A stretch of DNA of 64,000 nt from Saccharospirillum alexandrii_A (GCF_043641555.1 NZ_JBHZRJ010000001.1:434001-498000), one strand, 5' to 3'; positions 51,917 through 61,811 are shown, numbered from the stretch's first letter. The notes: a model not told the origin generated them from the sequence alone. A program made the numbers and translations.

Positions 51917-53083
51917 ATGACTCATAGAATTGTGTTGCCTCGTATCATGGAGATCGGGGCGGGTGCCATCCAGAAAATGCCGGATATTCTGGGAGTGCTG
52001 TCCTGCCAGCGCCCCTTGCTGATCACCGATCCGATGATGGTTCAGTTAGGTCATGCCGGGCGTCTGACCGACATCCTGGAGACAGCAGGGCTGAGCTGCG
52101 CGGTGTTCGCCGACACCATGGCGGAGCCGACGGAAGACTCCTTGCAACCGGCGCTCGAACAGTTAAAAAGCGGCGATTTCGATGCGCTGATCGCGCTCGG
52201 CGGTGGCAGCGCCATCGACACCGCCAAGGCTTTGGCCTTGCTCGAGGCCCGGGGCGGTTGCATGGCCGATTACAAAGTGCCGCGCATTGTGGATGAGCCG
52301 GGTTTGCCGGTTATCGCCATTCCGACAACGGCTGGCACCGGGTCCGAAGCGACCCGGGTAACCATCATTACCGATGCCAGTACCGATGAGAAAATGCTGT
52401 GCATGGGCCTGGGCTTTATGCCGATGGCGGCGATCATTGATTTCGAGCTGACACTGACGGTCCCGGCGCGCGTTACTGCCGACACCGGTATCGATGCCCT
52501 GACGCATGGCATTGAAGCCTATGTGTCACGCAAAGCCAGCCTGTTCAGTGATGAGCAGGCACTGGCCGCCATCCGGTTGCTGGCGCCGAACCTGCGCAAG
52601 GCGTATCACAACCCCAACGACCGAGCCGCCCGGGAAGCGATGATGCTGGGCTCTACCCTGGCCGGCATCGCATTCTCCAACGCCTCGGTCGCCCTGGTGC
52701 ATGGCATGAGCCGGCCGATCGGCGCGCACTTTCATGTACCCCATGGCTTGAGCAACGCCATGCTGTTACCCGCCATCACCGAGTATTCACTCAGTGCCGC
52801 AACGGCGCGTTATGCCACCTGTGCCCGCGCCATGGGGCTGGCCCGGGAGACCGACAGCGACGACGTCGCCAATACCCGATTGTTGGCGGAATTGCGCGCC
52901 CTGAACGCCGAACTGAAGGTGCCGACGCTGGCCGGGTTTGGCGTTAAGGAGAGCGAGTTCATGGCGTTGCTGCCGGTTATGGCAGAGCAGGCACTGGCCT
53001 CCGGTTCACCGGGCAATAACCCCAGGGTGCCCGTTCAGGAAGACATCATCGACCTCTATAAAACCGTTTGGCATCAGGAGTAA
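51917..53083 (+). CDS. Iron-containing alcohol dehydrogenase
   Basis: 388 residues of the Fe-ADH family. GGGSAIDTAKALALL and IAIPTTAGTGSEATR are the NAD-binding marks; metal ligands lie in DALTHGIEAYV, VHGMSRPIGAHFHVPHG. GGGAGGG precedes the ATG; the frame extends further upstream without a site. The stop is four bases before the next gene, so it shares an operon with the MmsA-type dehydrogenase. Alcohol and aldehyde dehydrogenase together would turn a small hydroxy compound into an acyl-CoA or acid. Confidence 0.9.
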   Translation: MTHRIVLPRIMEIGAGAIQKMPDILGVLSCQRPLLITDPMMVQLGHAGRLTDILETAGLSCAVFADTMAEPTEDSLQPALEQLKSGDFDALIALGGGSAIDTAKALALLEARGGCMADYKVPRIVDEPGLPVIAIPTTAGTGSEATRVTIITDASTDEKMLCMGLGFMPMAAIIDFELTLTVPARVTADTGIDALTHGIEAYVSRKASLFSDEQALAAIRLLAPNLRKAYHNPNDRAAREAMMLGSTLAGIAFSNASVALVHGMSRPIGAHFHVPHGLSNAMLLPAITEYSLSAATARYATCARAMGLARETDSDDVANTRLLAELRALNAELKVPTLAGFGVKESEFMALLPVMAEQALASGSPGNNPRVPVQEDIIDLYKTVWHQE

Positions 53084-53087
53084 AAGC

Positions 53088-54590
53088 ATGCAGGACCAAC
53101 TGAATTTTATAAACAACGAACGTGTATCAGGCGAGTCTGAACGGTATCTCGACGTGCATGACCCGGCGACCGGAGAGCCCTGCGCTCGGGTGCTGATGTC
53201 TTCGGCCGATGACACGCGCCAGGCTATTGCTGCGGCCCAGGCGGCGTTCCCAGCCTGGTCGAAAACTCCCTCGCTGACCCGGGCCCGGGTCATGTTCCGG
53301 TTCAAGGCGCTGCTGGAAGAACACGAGGAAGAGCTGGCCGAACTGATCAGCCGTGAACACGGCAAGGTGTTGTCGGACGCACGCGGTGAACTGACCCGGG
53401 GCAAGGAAGTGGTCGAATTTGCCAGCGGCATGCCGCACCTGCAAAAAGGTGAGTTCAGTCGCAACGTGGGCAGCGGTGTCGATTCACATTCACTGATGAT
53501 GCCGTTGGGGGTCTGTGTGGGGATTTCTCCCTTTAATTTCCCGGCCATGGTACCGATGTGGATGTTTCCCATCGCACTGGCGACTGGCAATACTTTTATT
53601 TTAAAACCCTCTGAGAAAGACCCATCGCTGTGCCTGCGACTGGCCGAATTGCTGCGCGATGCCGGGTTGCCACCCGGGGTCTTTAACGTAGTCAACGGCG
53701 ACAAGGAAGCCGTGGATGTCTTGCTGACCGATGAGCGGGTGCAGGCCGTCAGCTTTGTCGGGTCCACCCCGGTGGCCGAGTACATTTATCAAACCGCCAG
53801 TGCCCATGGCAAACGGGCACAGGCATTGGGCGGCGCAAAGAATCACTTGGTGGTGATGCCCGATGCCGATATCGACCAGGCGGTCTCCGCGTTGATGGGT
53901 GCCGCCTATGGCGCGGCCGGCGAACGCTGCATGGCGATCTCGGTGGCCGTGGCAGTGACCGACGCGGTGGGCGATGCGCTGGTGTCCAAACTGAAGTCAA
54001 AGGTCGAGGCGTTGCGCGTTGGCCCCGGGTATGGCGTCGACACCGAAAACGACATGGGGCCGCTGATTACGGCTGAGCATCTGGCACGAGTGCGGCAGTT
54101 CGTTGATGAAGGCGCCGAGCAGGGCGCGCACCTGGTGGTCGACGGTCGCGATCTGACGGTACCCGGTCATCCGGATGGCTACTTTATTGGCGGTTGCCTG
54201 TTCGACCATGTGTCGTCTGACATGAGCATCTACCAGGAAGAGATTTTTGGCCCGGTGCTGTGCGTTGTCCGCGTCGCGGATTATGACCAGGCGGTGGCCC
54301 TCGTGAACGCCCACGAATACGGCAACGGAACCGCTGTTTTTACCCGCAGCGGCGATGTCGCGCGTCAGTACGCCGAAGACATTCAGGTGGGTATGGTCGG
54401 CGTAAACGTACCGATTCCGGTACCGATGGCGTTTCACTCTTTCGGTGGCTGGAAGCGGTCTCTGTTCGGGCCTTTGCACATGCATGGACCCGACGGCGTA
54501 CGCTTTTTCACGCGGATGAAAACCGTCACCACTCGCTGGCCCGATCAGCAGAAACAGGCGGCTGACTTCGTGATGCCAACCATGAAGTAA
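53088..54590 (+). CDS. mmsA: Methylmalonate-semialdehyde dehydrogenase (CoA-acylating) family
   Basis: 500 residues from the ATG behind CAGGAG; a longer frame overlaps the previous gene and is rejected. MmsA-type ALDH: GVCVGISPFNFPAMVPMWMF, ILKPSEKDPS, FVGSTPVAEYIY and the catalytic cysteine in AAGERCMAISVAV. MmsA/IolA enzymes turn (methyl)malonate semialdehyde into propionyl- or acetyl-CoA. Here, next to an iron alcohol dehydrogenase, it may handle a semialdehyde from a sugar acid or polyol. The repeat copy B begins right at its stop. Confidence 0.88.
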   Translation: MQDQLNFINNERVSGESERYLDVHDPATGEPCARVLMSSADDTRQAIAAAQAAFPAWSKTPSLTRARVMFRFKALLEEHEEELAELISREHGKVLSDARGELTRGKEVVEFASGMPHLQKGEFSRNVGSGVDSHSLMMPLGVCVGISPFNFPAMVPMWMFPIALATGNTFILKPSEKDPSLCLRLAELLRDAGLPPGVFNVVNGDKEAVDVLLTDERVQAVSFVGSTPVAEYIYQTASAHGKRAQALGGAKNHLVVMPDADIDQAVSALMGAAYGAAGERCMAISVAVAVTDAVGDALVSKLKSKVEALRVGPGYGVDTENDMGPLITAEHLARVRQFVDEGAEQGAHLVVDGRDLTVPGHPDGYFIGGCLFDHVSSDMSIYQEEIFGPVLCVVRVADYDQAVALVNAHEYGNGTAVFTRSGDVARQYAEDIQVGMVGVNVPIPVPMAFHSFGGWKRSLFGPLHMHGPDGVRFFTRMKTVTTRWPDQQKQAADFVMPTMK

Positions 54591-54774
54591 CTTAAGTATT
54601 GGAGTTCGCAACAGGTTAAGCGTCAGGTGCCGGGTATGCCTATCCGGGGAAGTCCGCAACATGGATGTTGCGGTCTAGGCCCCATGGATGGGTTTACGCC
54701 GACCCCGGATAGGCATACCCGGTGGCTGACGCGTATTCCTGGCAACCAAGCAAGACTGAACTCCGATACTTAAG
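54591..54774 (+). repeat. Structured repeat, copy B
   Basis: A 184-bp element between mmsA and the IclR gene. Outer arms 54591-54607 and 54758-54774 pair at 16 of 17 bases; main arms 54620-54649 and 54703-54732 pair at 27 of 30. The 53-base core (54650-54702) has hairpin CCGCAACA/TGTTGCGG around TGGA and a second one, CCCA/TGGG, also around TGGA. Confidence 0.88.
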
Positions 54775-54903
54775 AATTAACTCATCGCACAGTGTCCGGC
54801 GCCGATAGCTATCGGTTGCCGGGCCGGTCAGTTTGGTCAGAGACATGGGCGGCGTTATGGTAGAATTCTGCGCAATCTAACCGAGTGAGCCGACCGACCC
54901 GAT

Positions 54904-55680
54904 ATGACTAACCAGCGACGTGAAAAGGGATCGTCCATCCAGCGAGTCCTCGACATCATCAGAACCGTTAGCCTGACCGAGCGTGGCGTGTCGTTGCCGG
55001 CACTGATAGAAGAACTGGATATTCCCAAAGCCACCGTGCACCGCCTGGTGCAGCAGCTCGAAGAGGCTGGCTTCCTGCAAACCAACCTGCGCGGTAACGT
55101 GGTACCGGGCAGTCAGATGCAGGCCATTGCCCTGGGTGTGCTGAACAGCAATGAAGTTAAGATACAGCGCCAGGCCATTTTGCAGGGCCTCGCCCGGGAA
55201 GTGGACGAGACCTGCGGCATTTCCATCCCCGACGGCATCAACATGCTGTATTACGACCGGGTGCAGGCCAACTGGCCCTTGCAGGTGCATTTGCCGGTTG
55301 GCAGTCATGTACCGATCAACTGCACGGCCAGTGGCAAACTGTATCTGTCGTCGCTGTCCAAAGCTGCCCGCCAAAAAGTGATTCGTAACTTGCCGCTGGA
55401 AAAACGCGCGCGCCATACCATAACCGACCCCGAAGCACTGAATGCTGAACTCGACCGCATCAAAGCCCGCGGCTATGCGACCGACAATGAAGAATTCATC
55501 GACGGCATGGTGGCGGTATCGGTGCCGGTGTTGCGCGAGAACGGCCAGGTGATTGCCTGCCTGTTCAGCCACGGGCCGGTCATCCGGTGCTCTCTTGAGG
55601 AGCTGGAAGGCCACATTCCGGCCCTGCAGCGCGCTGCCAAAGAGCTGAGCCAGGTGCTCAGTGCACCGGGCGAAAAGTGA
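54904..55680 (+). CDS. IclR-family transcriptional regulator
   Basis: 258 residues. Winged helix in residues 1-75 (SSIQRVLDIIRTVSLTERG, LDIPKATVHRLVQQLEEAGF), then the IclR effector domain (GISIPDGINMLYYDRVQ, PINCTASGKLYLSSLS, RGYATDNEEFIDGMVAVSVP). It lies between the alcohol/aldehyde dehydrogenase operon and the lactonase. Strong palindromes at and just after its stop codon may be its own target sites, and similar sites occur before the transporter and the alcohol dehydrogenase. Confidence 0.9.
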   Translation: MTNQRREKGSSIQRVLDIIRTVSLTERGVSLPALIEELDIPKATVHRLVQQLEEAGFLQTNLRGNVVPGSQMQAIALGVLNSNEVKIQRQAILQGLAREVDETCGISIPDGINMLYYDRVQANWPLQVHLPVGSHVPINCTASGKLYLSSLSKAARQKVIRNLPLEKRARHTITDPEALNAELDRIKARGYATDNEEFIDGMVAVSVPVLRENGQVIACLFSHGPVIRCSLEELEGHIPALQRAAKELSQVLSAPGEK

Positions 55681-55717
55681 AATATATTTCAATAGTGAGA
55701 CTATTTGTCTCATTATT
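55678..55717. promoter_or_regulatory. Two adjoining operator-like palindromes before the lactonase gene
   Basis: TGAAATATATTTCA (55678-55691) is a perfect 14-base palindrome that includes the iclR stop codon. It abuts AATAGTGAGAC-N5-GTCTCATTATT (55691-55717), whose arms pair at 10 of 11 bases. Both motifs recur before the ABC operon, and the second also at 51750. Confidence 0.65.
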
Positions 55718-55777
55718 TTGACTTTATTGTTTCGTGACGGTACGCTTCGGGGATAATAAAAAAGACCGGAGCGTTCA

Positions 55778-56716
55778 ATGCCCTTTGCTGCTTCCATACC
55801 GTTACCCGACACCAGCAGGGATTCCTGTGAATCACTACGGTGTCTGGTCCGCCTCAACAACGTTATTGGAGAGAGCCCGGTCTGGTGTGCCGACCGGCAA
55901 CACCTGGTGTGGGCCGACATTGAACAGCAACGGGTTTATCAACTCGACATCCCCTCCAACCACCTGACCGAGTTCCCGGTTGATATCGGCATAACGGCCC
56001 TGGTCCCCACGTCGTCGGGCGACTGGATTGCCGCGAGCCGGACCGGGTTGTATCGGTTAACCCCTGATTTTCAAACCGCCTATTTGCTGCTCGATCCGGA
56101 AGCGGATCGTCCGGGCATTCGATTGAACGACGCCATTGCCGATCGCCAGGGCCGGCTGTGGACCGGGTCTCTCTGCGACGACCGACTGGACGCACCGGTC
56201 GGTCGTCTGTTTCGGCTCGATCCGGATCTGCGTTGCACCCAATCGGACGCAGGGTTTGCGGTCGCCAATGGGCTCTGCACCAGCCCGGACAATCGCACAC
56301 TCTATGCCGTCGACATGTTTAATCACAGCATTCGCCAGTACACCCACGATCCGGTAACCGGTGAGTTGGGTCCGGCCCGGGTCTTTGTGCAACTGGCAGA
56401 ACACGAAGGCAAGCCCGATGGCCTGTGCTGCGATGCCGAAGGCGGAATCTGGGTGTGCCACTGGGGCGGTGGCTGTGTCAGCCGCTTTGATGCCCGGGGC
56501 CAGCTCAGTTACCGACTCCAGTTACCGGTGTCGCAACCGACTCGCTGTACTTTTGGCGGCCCGGACTTGCGTGATCTGTTCATCTGTTCAGCCCGATTCG
56601 GTCTGCCCGAAGCGGCGCTGGACAACGAGCCCCTCGCGGGCAGTGTTTTTACCGTACGGGTACCCTGGACCGGGTTGCCCGAGCCGGCTTTTGAGGCGGG
56701 CAAACTGCCAAGCTAG
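55778..56716 (+). CDS. SMP-30/gluconolactonase-family sugar lactonase
   Basis: 312 residues, a six-bladed propeller. The metal-binding glutamate is in NVIGESPVWCADRQHLVWAD, the asparagines and aspartate in GIRLNDAIADRQGRLWTGS, VANGLCTSPDNRTLYAVDM and GKPDGLCCDAEGGIWVC. GGAG precedes the ATG. It would hydrolyse a sugar lactone, suggesting the pathway passes through an aldonic acid. Sixty bases downstream of strong operator-like sites. Confidence 0.88.
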   Translation: MPFAASIPLPDTSRDSCESLRCLVRLNNVIGESPVWCADRQHLVWADIEQQRVYQLDIPSNHLTEFPVDIGITALVPTSSGDWIAASRTGLYRLTPDFQTAYLLLDPEADRPGIRLNDAIADRQGRLWTGSLCDDRLDAPVGRLFRLDPDLRCTQSDAGFAVANGLCTSPDNRTLYAVDMFNHSIRQYTHDPVTGELGPARVFVQLAEHEGKPDGLCCDAEGGIWVCHWGGGCVSRFDARGQLSYRLQLPVSQPTRCTFGGPDLRDLFICSARFGLPEAALDNEPLAGSVFTVRVPWTGLPEPAFEAGKLPS

Positions 56717-56858
56717 CCGGAGCGACGGAACCGCACCCTGAGTAAGTAACTCTTTATCGGAACCATCAAAACAATAAACCGGCGGGCTGACCTGTGCAGC
56801 GAAACCGCTTTCCGTAAAGCACTGTGGCAACCCAGGTTGCACAGGGGAGACCAACTCG

Positions 56859-59800
56859 ATGAAACCAACCACACGACTGCGGGGGGCGCTGGCTGCGCTG
56901 ATGCTCGCGCTCATCCCGATCGCCTTCGCAGAGAACGGCCCGGGCCTGGGTAACCTGACGTATAACGCCAATGAATTGTTTGAACCGGTGTCCATCATTG
57001 ATGGCAGCATGGGTATTCCAGGTAATGGCGGAGATCCGGCGGCGCCCTTTGGCCTGACCATGGGCTATATGTTCAATGGCTATTTCGTCGGGGTGTTCGC
57101 ACCCGATCACGGGCATTCATCCGGCGGCTGGCTGGTGCTGGATGTGTCCGATCCGCGCAATTTAGTCCAAGTTGTGCGGCAATACGACTCAACCTATGTG
57201 GGCAATGGCAGTGCCTACAACGGTTATGACGGCAATGGCAATCAGGATCCGAATTGGGTCGGCAATACCGGTGATTTCCGTGAAGTGCATGGCATGGGTT
57301 TCACCATTCAGGATGGCCGGTATTACGCGGCCATTCCGACTGGCTACGGGATTGAAATTTGGGATTTCACCGATGTTGGACCGGGCATTCCTCCGGTGCA
57401 AACGACCCGGTTCGACATTCCCGGCATTGCGGCGGGCAACTACACCGATACCTCCTGGCAACTGACCTGGCAAGCGCCATACCTGTACGTCGCCAATGCC
57501 AACCAGGGGATCTCGGTTATTGATACCAGCGACATCAACAATCCGGTGTTGCTGAGTAAAACGCCGATTTCCTTGCTCGGTGGTTTTCGCATAGGTCCGA
57601 TCTTCGCCATGGGCAATCACATGATCGTGTCGAGCATGGAAACCAACGGACGCGCCGCCAGTCTGGATATCAGCGATCCGGCTCAGCCGAAATTACTGAC
57701 CACATTCGCCGCTGGCCAACAGTTTTATGCCACCTGTTTTAACGGCTCCCAGGTGATGTTCACCAACCGCGGCACACCGGCCTACATGCAAGTGGTGGAT
57801 ATCACGGACCCGACGCAATTCGTCGAACTCAACCGGGACACCGTGCAACTGAACGAGGCACTCTATTGCGCGACCCAGGGCGACCGGTATTTCTCTGGCA
57901 ATCAGGAGCAAGTCAGCATTGTCGACATGAGCGATCCGTCGAATCCGGTATTGATCGGAGAGGGGTCGCTGAACATCGGCAGTGGCAGTGATCACGGACA
58001 GGTCTCTGTGTTTGGCAACCTGGTGTATGTGGGTAACGATCACGGGAATGGCAATGGGTTTATCGTGCATCAGACGGCACCGGATACCGAGGGGCCTGCT
58101 GTGACTCAGGTCAGCCCTCGCGATGGCTCAACCCAGGCCGGACTGCTCAGTCGGGTGGGTTTGTCGATGAGTGACAGCATTTTAATCCGCTCTATGGATA
58201 GCAGCAGTTTTATCGTGCGTGAGCAAGGCAGCACCCAGCCCATTGCCGGCCACTACAGTGGCCAGGGCGACATCATCAACTTCTCACCAGCCACACCTTT
58301 GCAGGCCAATACCACCTATGAAGTGGTGGTGCCGGTTGGCGGCCTGGAAGACTGGGCGGGCAATTCGGTCGACACCGCCTTCTTATCCACCTTTACCACC
58401 GGGGATGGTTCAGGTTCGGGTGATTGCAGCGTGAATTGCCCGATTGGCGGAGGGTCCGCCAGTGCCAGTACCAGCCAGGCCGGGCACCCGGCAGCAGATG
58501 GTAATGACAGTGATTTCTCGACTCGCTGGACAGCCAGCGATGGCTCGGTTCCGCAGTGGTATCAGGTCGATTACGGCACGCCGTTGCAACTGTCCGGCGC
58601 GACCATGACCTTTGAATTTGGTGACCGGTTGTATCACTACGTGATTGAAGTCTCGACTGACGGCACGCAATGGACTCAGGTAGCGGATCGTTCCAGCAAC
58701 ACCGAAACGAGCATTCAACAAACCCTGACGTTCACGCCAACAACCGCGCAGTACCTGCGCATCAGGTTTACCGGTTTGCCATCGGGTTCCTGGGCAGCGC
58801 TGTATGAATTCTCGGCACTGGCGCCGGTAGCGGGCTGCACTCCATCCGGTAGTGAAGTGTGTTTTGTGAAACTCATTGCTGACTCTGAAGTCAACGGCGA
58901 AGCCTGGACCTCAGTCGCTGAACTCAGGGTACTTGATGGTGACTTGAACGCCCTGTCGGTCGCATCGGTGGATGTGCACTCTGTCGACAGCGAAGAGCTG
59001 TCTGGGGAAGACGGTTCAGCCTTCAATGCTATCGATGGCAATGCGGCGACGTTCTGGCATACCGAATGGCAAAATGCAGAACCAACGCACCCGCATCAGC
59101 TCACGCTAAAACTGGATCAGGCAAGAACGCTGGGTGGACTTCGTTATCTGCCGCGCCAGACGGGCGTCAATGGTCGCATTGCCAATTACCGGGTAGAAAC
59201 CAGTACCAATGGCACCGACTGGACTCAAGTGGCCAGTGGTACCTTCGCCAACAACGCCACTGAACAGACCGCCCTTTTTGATGAAGCCATAGAGCCGCTG
59301 TCGGTAGCGTTGCCGTACCCGGGTGCGGTTCAATTCGGCCAGAGCATTACCTACACGGCTGAGGGGCAGGGCGGTGCGGGAACGCTGGAGTACGCCTTCG
59401 ATTTTGGCGATGGCAGCGGCTCGACCGGGTTCAGCAACCAGGCCAGCGCAACGCACACCTACAGCCAGGCAGGTCACTATCCGGTGATCGTAACGGTTCG
59501 CGACGCCAACAACCAAACCGATACCGCCAACCGGTTGCAAACCGTGCACCGGCCTCTGACAGCACAGTCACCGACCCGGTCCAGCAGTCTGCAGGTAGCC
59601 AATGGGTCGATCTATGTCGTGAATACCGACAACGACAGTGTCACCGCCATCAACGGCCAGACACTGGTCAAGCAATGGGAAGTTGGCGTGGGTGATCAGC
59701 CTCGCACACTGGCGGTTGCCAATAACGGTAACCTCTGGGTAACCAACCAGGGCGACGCAACCCTGTCGGTACTGAACAGCAGCGGGTCTGTGCTCAATAC

Positions 59801-61802
59801 CATCGCCTTGCCTCGCGGCTCACAGCCCTATGGCATCGTCTTCAGCCCGGATGCGACGCGTTTGTACGTGTCACTTGAAGGGCGAGGCGAGGTCGTTTCT
59901 CTGGATACCGGTACCGGCACGGTGATCGATACGCTGGCGGTCGGGCCGGATCCGCGCGGGTTGGCTGTTACCGCCGATTCCCAGGCACTGTATGTCACGC
60001 GCTTTATTTCGCCCCAGCTTCCTCAGGGCGAAGTGCGGAAAATAGAGACGGCAGGCTTTACGGTTGCCCAGGTGATCAGCCTGCAGAACGACACCACCAC
60101 CATCGATGGCGAAGACCGGTCTGGCGGGCACCCGAATTACCTGAGTGCCATCACCCTGTCTCCGGACGGCGCACGGGCCTGGGTGCCGTCGCAAAAGGTC
60201 AATACCGATCGGGGCAGTTTCGTCTCCGGGCAACCGCTGACGTTTGAAAGCACAGCACGTACCATCGTCTCGCAAATTGACCTGACCACCGACACCGAAG
60301 ACGCGGCCGCCCAGGTTGACTTCAACGATGGCAATCTGGCCAGCGATGCCGCCCTGATGCCACTCGGCGACTACGTCTTTGTGGCGATACAGGCCAATAA
60401 CCGGGTCGACATTCTGGACGCCTATTCGGGTTCAGCCATGGGCTCACTGACGACAGACCGGGCACCCAAAGCCGTCGCCCTCAGTGACGATGGCAGCCGA
60501 CTCTTTGTGCACAATTTCATGGGGCGCAGCGTCGAAGTCTTTGATACCAGCAATATTGTCAACGGCAGTGACTTTGTCGCGCCTACCATCGCGCAGATTC
60601 AAACCGTCAGTTCAGAGCAACTGGCCGCCAACGTCTTGCAGGGCAAACGCATTTTCTACAATGCGGAAGACACGCGCATGGCGCTCGACGGCTACATGGC
60701 CTGCGCCAGTTGCCACCTCGACGGTGATTCCGATCGCCGGGTATGGGACTTTACCGATCGCGGTGAAGGGCTGCGCAATACCCGCAGTTTGATTGGCGCC
60801 GCCGGCACGCGTGATGGCAATGTGCACTGGACCGCGAACTTCGATGAGATCCATGATTTTGAGAATGACATTCGGTCGGCCTTTGGTGGCACCGGCTTCC
60901 TCTCAGAGTCTGACTTTGCCGCTACAGCAGATCCGCTGGGGGCACCCAAGGCGGGCCTGAATGCGGATCTGGATGCGCTGGTTGCCTATGTCGATTCGTT
61001 GGCCGAAACGCCACCGAGCCCGTATCGCAACAGCGATGGCAGTCTGACTACCGAAGCACAGGCCGGCGCTGTGTTGTTCGACACGCTCAATTGCGCCTCC
61101 TGCCACAGCGGCGACTATTTTACCGATGGTCAGCGCTGGGATGTGGGTACTATCCAGGCCAGTTCCGGACAGGGCAGTGGCCAGTCGTTGACGGGTGTGG
61201 GCTTTGATACGCCATCCTTGCTGGGCCTCTGGTTCAAGGCGCCGTACCTGCACAACGGCCAGGCAGCGACGCTTCAGGACGTGCTCAACAGCAGCAACCA
61301 CGGCGGCACCGATACCCTGACCTTGCAGCAACGCGATCAAATGGCTGCCTATCTGTTGCAGTTAGAAGGTCCGGACACGGGCTTGTCCGGTACGGCTCGT
61401 TTGCAATCCAAACTCAGTGGCCGCTGCGCTGATGTTGAGGCGGCGGGAACAACCAACGGAGACGATGTGCTGCAATGGAGTTGCCACAACGATGCCAACC
61501 AGCGCTGGCAGGTCGAGCCGACCAGTGCAGGATATGTGGAACTGACGGCTGAACACAGTGGGCTCTGCCTCGATGTGGATGGCAACAGCTCGCTGGCCGG
61601 CGCCAATGTGCACCAATGGACCTGCAGCGGTGGGGCCAACCAGCAATGGCGAACGGTAGCCACCGGCGACGGCTACTTTCAATTGCAGGCGCGACACAGC
61701 CAGTTGTGCCTGGGGTTGTTGAACAATGGATCCGCCAATGGCGTTACGCTTGAGCAGCAGACATGTTCGTCGAGCGACGGTCAGCGCTGGCGTCAGTTCT
61801 GA
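56859..61802 (+). CDS. Giant secreted multidomain cytochrome/lectin protein
   Basis: 1647 residues. Signal peptide 1-24 ending AFA. Then, by position: an LVIVD-type propeller (about 30-405, with ISVIDTSDINNPVLLS), a bacterial Ig-like domain (410-515), two discoidin/F5-F8-like domains (about 520-660 and 665-805), a PKD domain (about 815-900, YAFDFGDGSGS), a YVTN-type propeller (about 905-1240), a MauG/cytochrome-c-peroxidase-like di-heme region (CASCH at 1282 and 1412), and a C-terminal ricin-type lectin (about 1510-1647, with QRW/QQW repeats). It is exported and probably binds surface sugars while doing redox chemistry. No known family has this whole order that I can name. Followed by a clear terminator. 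Confidence 0.85.
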   Translation: MKPTTRLRGALAALMLALIPIAFAENGPGLGNLTYNANELFEPVSIIDGSMGIPGNGGDPAAPFGLTMGYMFNGYFVGVFAPDHGHSSGGWLVLDVSDPRNLVQVVRQYDSTYVGNGSAYNGYDGNGNQDPNWVGNTGDFREVHGMGFTIQDGRYYAAIPTGYGIEIWDFTDVGPGIPPVQTTRFDIPGIAAGNYTDTSWQLTWQAPYLYVANANQGISVIDTSDINNPVLLSKTPISLLGGFRIGPIFAMGNHMIVSSMETNGRAASLDISDPAQPKLLTTFAAGQQFYATCFNGSQVMFTNRGTPAYMQVVDITDPTQFVELNRDTVQLNEALYCATQGDRYFSGNQEQVSIVDMSDPSNPVLIGEGSLNIGSGSDHGQVSVFGNLVYVGNDHGNGNGFIVHQTAPDTEGPAVTQVSPRDGSTQAGLLSRVGLSMSDSILIRSMDSSSFIVREQGSTQPIAGHYSGQGDIINFSPATPLQANTTYEVVVPVGGLEDWAGNSVDTAFLSTFTTGDGSGSGDCSVNCPIGGGSASASTSQAGHPAADGNDSDFSTRWTASDGSVPQWYQVDYGTPLQLSGATMTFEFGDRLYHYVIEVSTDGTQWTQVADRSSNTETSIQQTLTFTPTTAQYLRIRFTGLPSGSWAALYEFSALAPVAGCTPSGSEVCFVKLIADSEVNGEAWTSVAELRVLDGDLNALSVASVDVHSVDSEELSGEDGSAFNAIDGNAATFWHTEWQNAEPTHPHQLTLKLDQARTLGGLRYLPRQTGVNGRIANYRVETSTNGTDWTQVASGTFANNATEQTALFDEAIEPLSVALPYPGAVQFGQSITYTAEGQGGAGTLEYAFDFGDGSGSTGFSNQASATHTYSQAGHYPVIVTVRDANNQTDTANRLQTVHRPLTAQSPTRSSSLQVANGSIYVVNTDNDSVTAINGQTLVKQWEVGVGDQPRTLAVANNGNLWVTNQGDATLSVLNSSGSVLNTIALPRGSQPYGIVFSPDATRLYVSLEGRGEVVSLDTGTGTVIDTLAVGPDPRGLAVTADSQALYVTRFISPQLPQGEVRKIETAGFTVAQVISLQNDTTTIDGEDRSGGHPNYLSAITLSPDGARAWVPSQKVNTDRGSFVSGQPLTFESTARTIVSQIDLTTDTEDAAAQVDFNDGNLASDAALMPLGDYVFVAIQANNRVDILDAYSGSAMGSLTTDRAPKAVALSDDGSRLFVHNFMGRSVEVFDTSNIVNGSDFVAPTIAQIQTVSSEQLAANVLQGKRIFYNAEDTRMALDGYMACASCHLDGDSDRRVWDFTDRGEGLRNTRSLIGAAGTRDGNVHWTANFDEIHDFENDIRSAFGGTGFLSESDFAATADPLGAPKAGLNADLDALVAYVDSLAETPPSPYRNSDGSLTTEAQAGAVLFDTLNCASCHSGDYFTDGQRWDVGTIQASSGQGSGQSLTGVGFDTPSLLGLWFKAPYLHNGQAATLQDVLNSSNHGGTDTLTLQQRDQMAAYLLQLEGPDTGLSGTARLQSKLSGRCADVEAAGTTNGDDVLQWSCHNDANQRWQVEPTSAGYVELTAEHSGLCLDVDGNSSLAGANVHQWTCSGGANQQWRTVATGDGYFQLQARHSQLCLGLLNNGSANGVTLEQQTCSSSDGQRWRQF

Positions 61803-61811
61803 CAGACAGCA

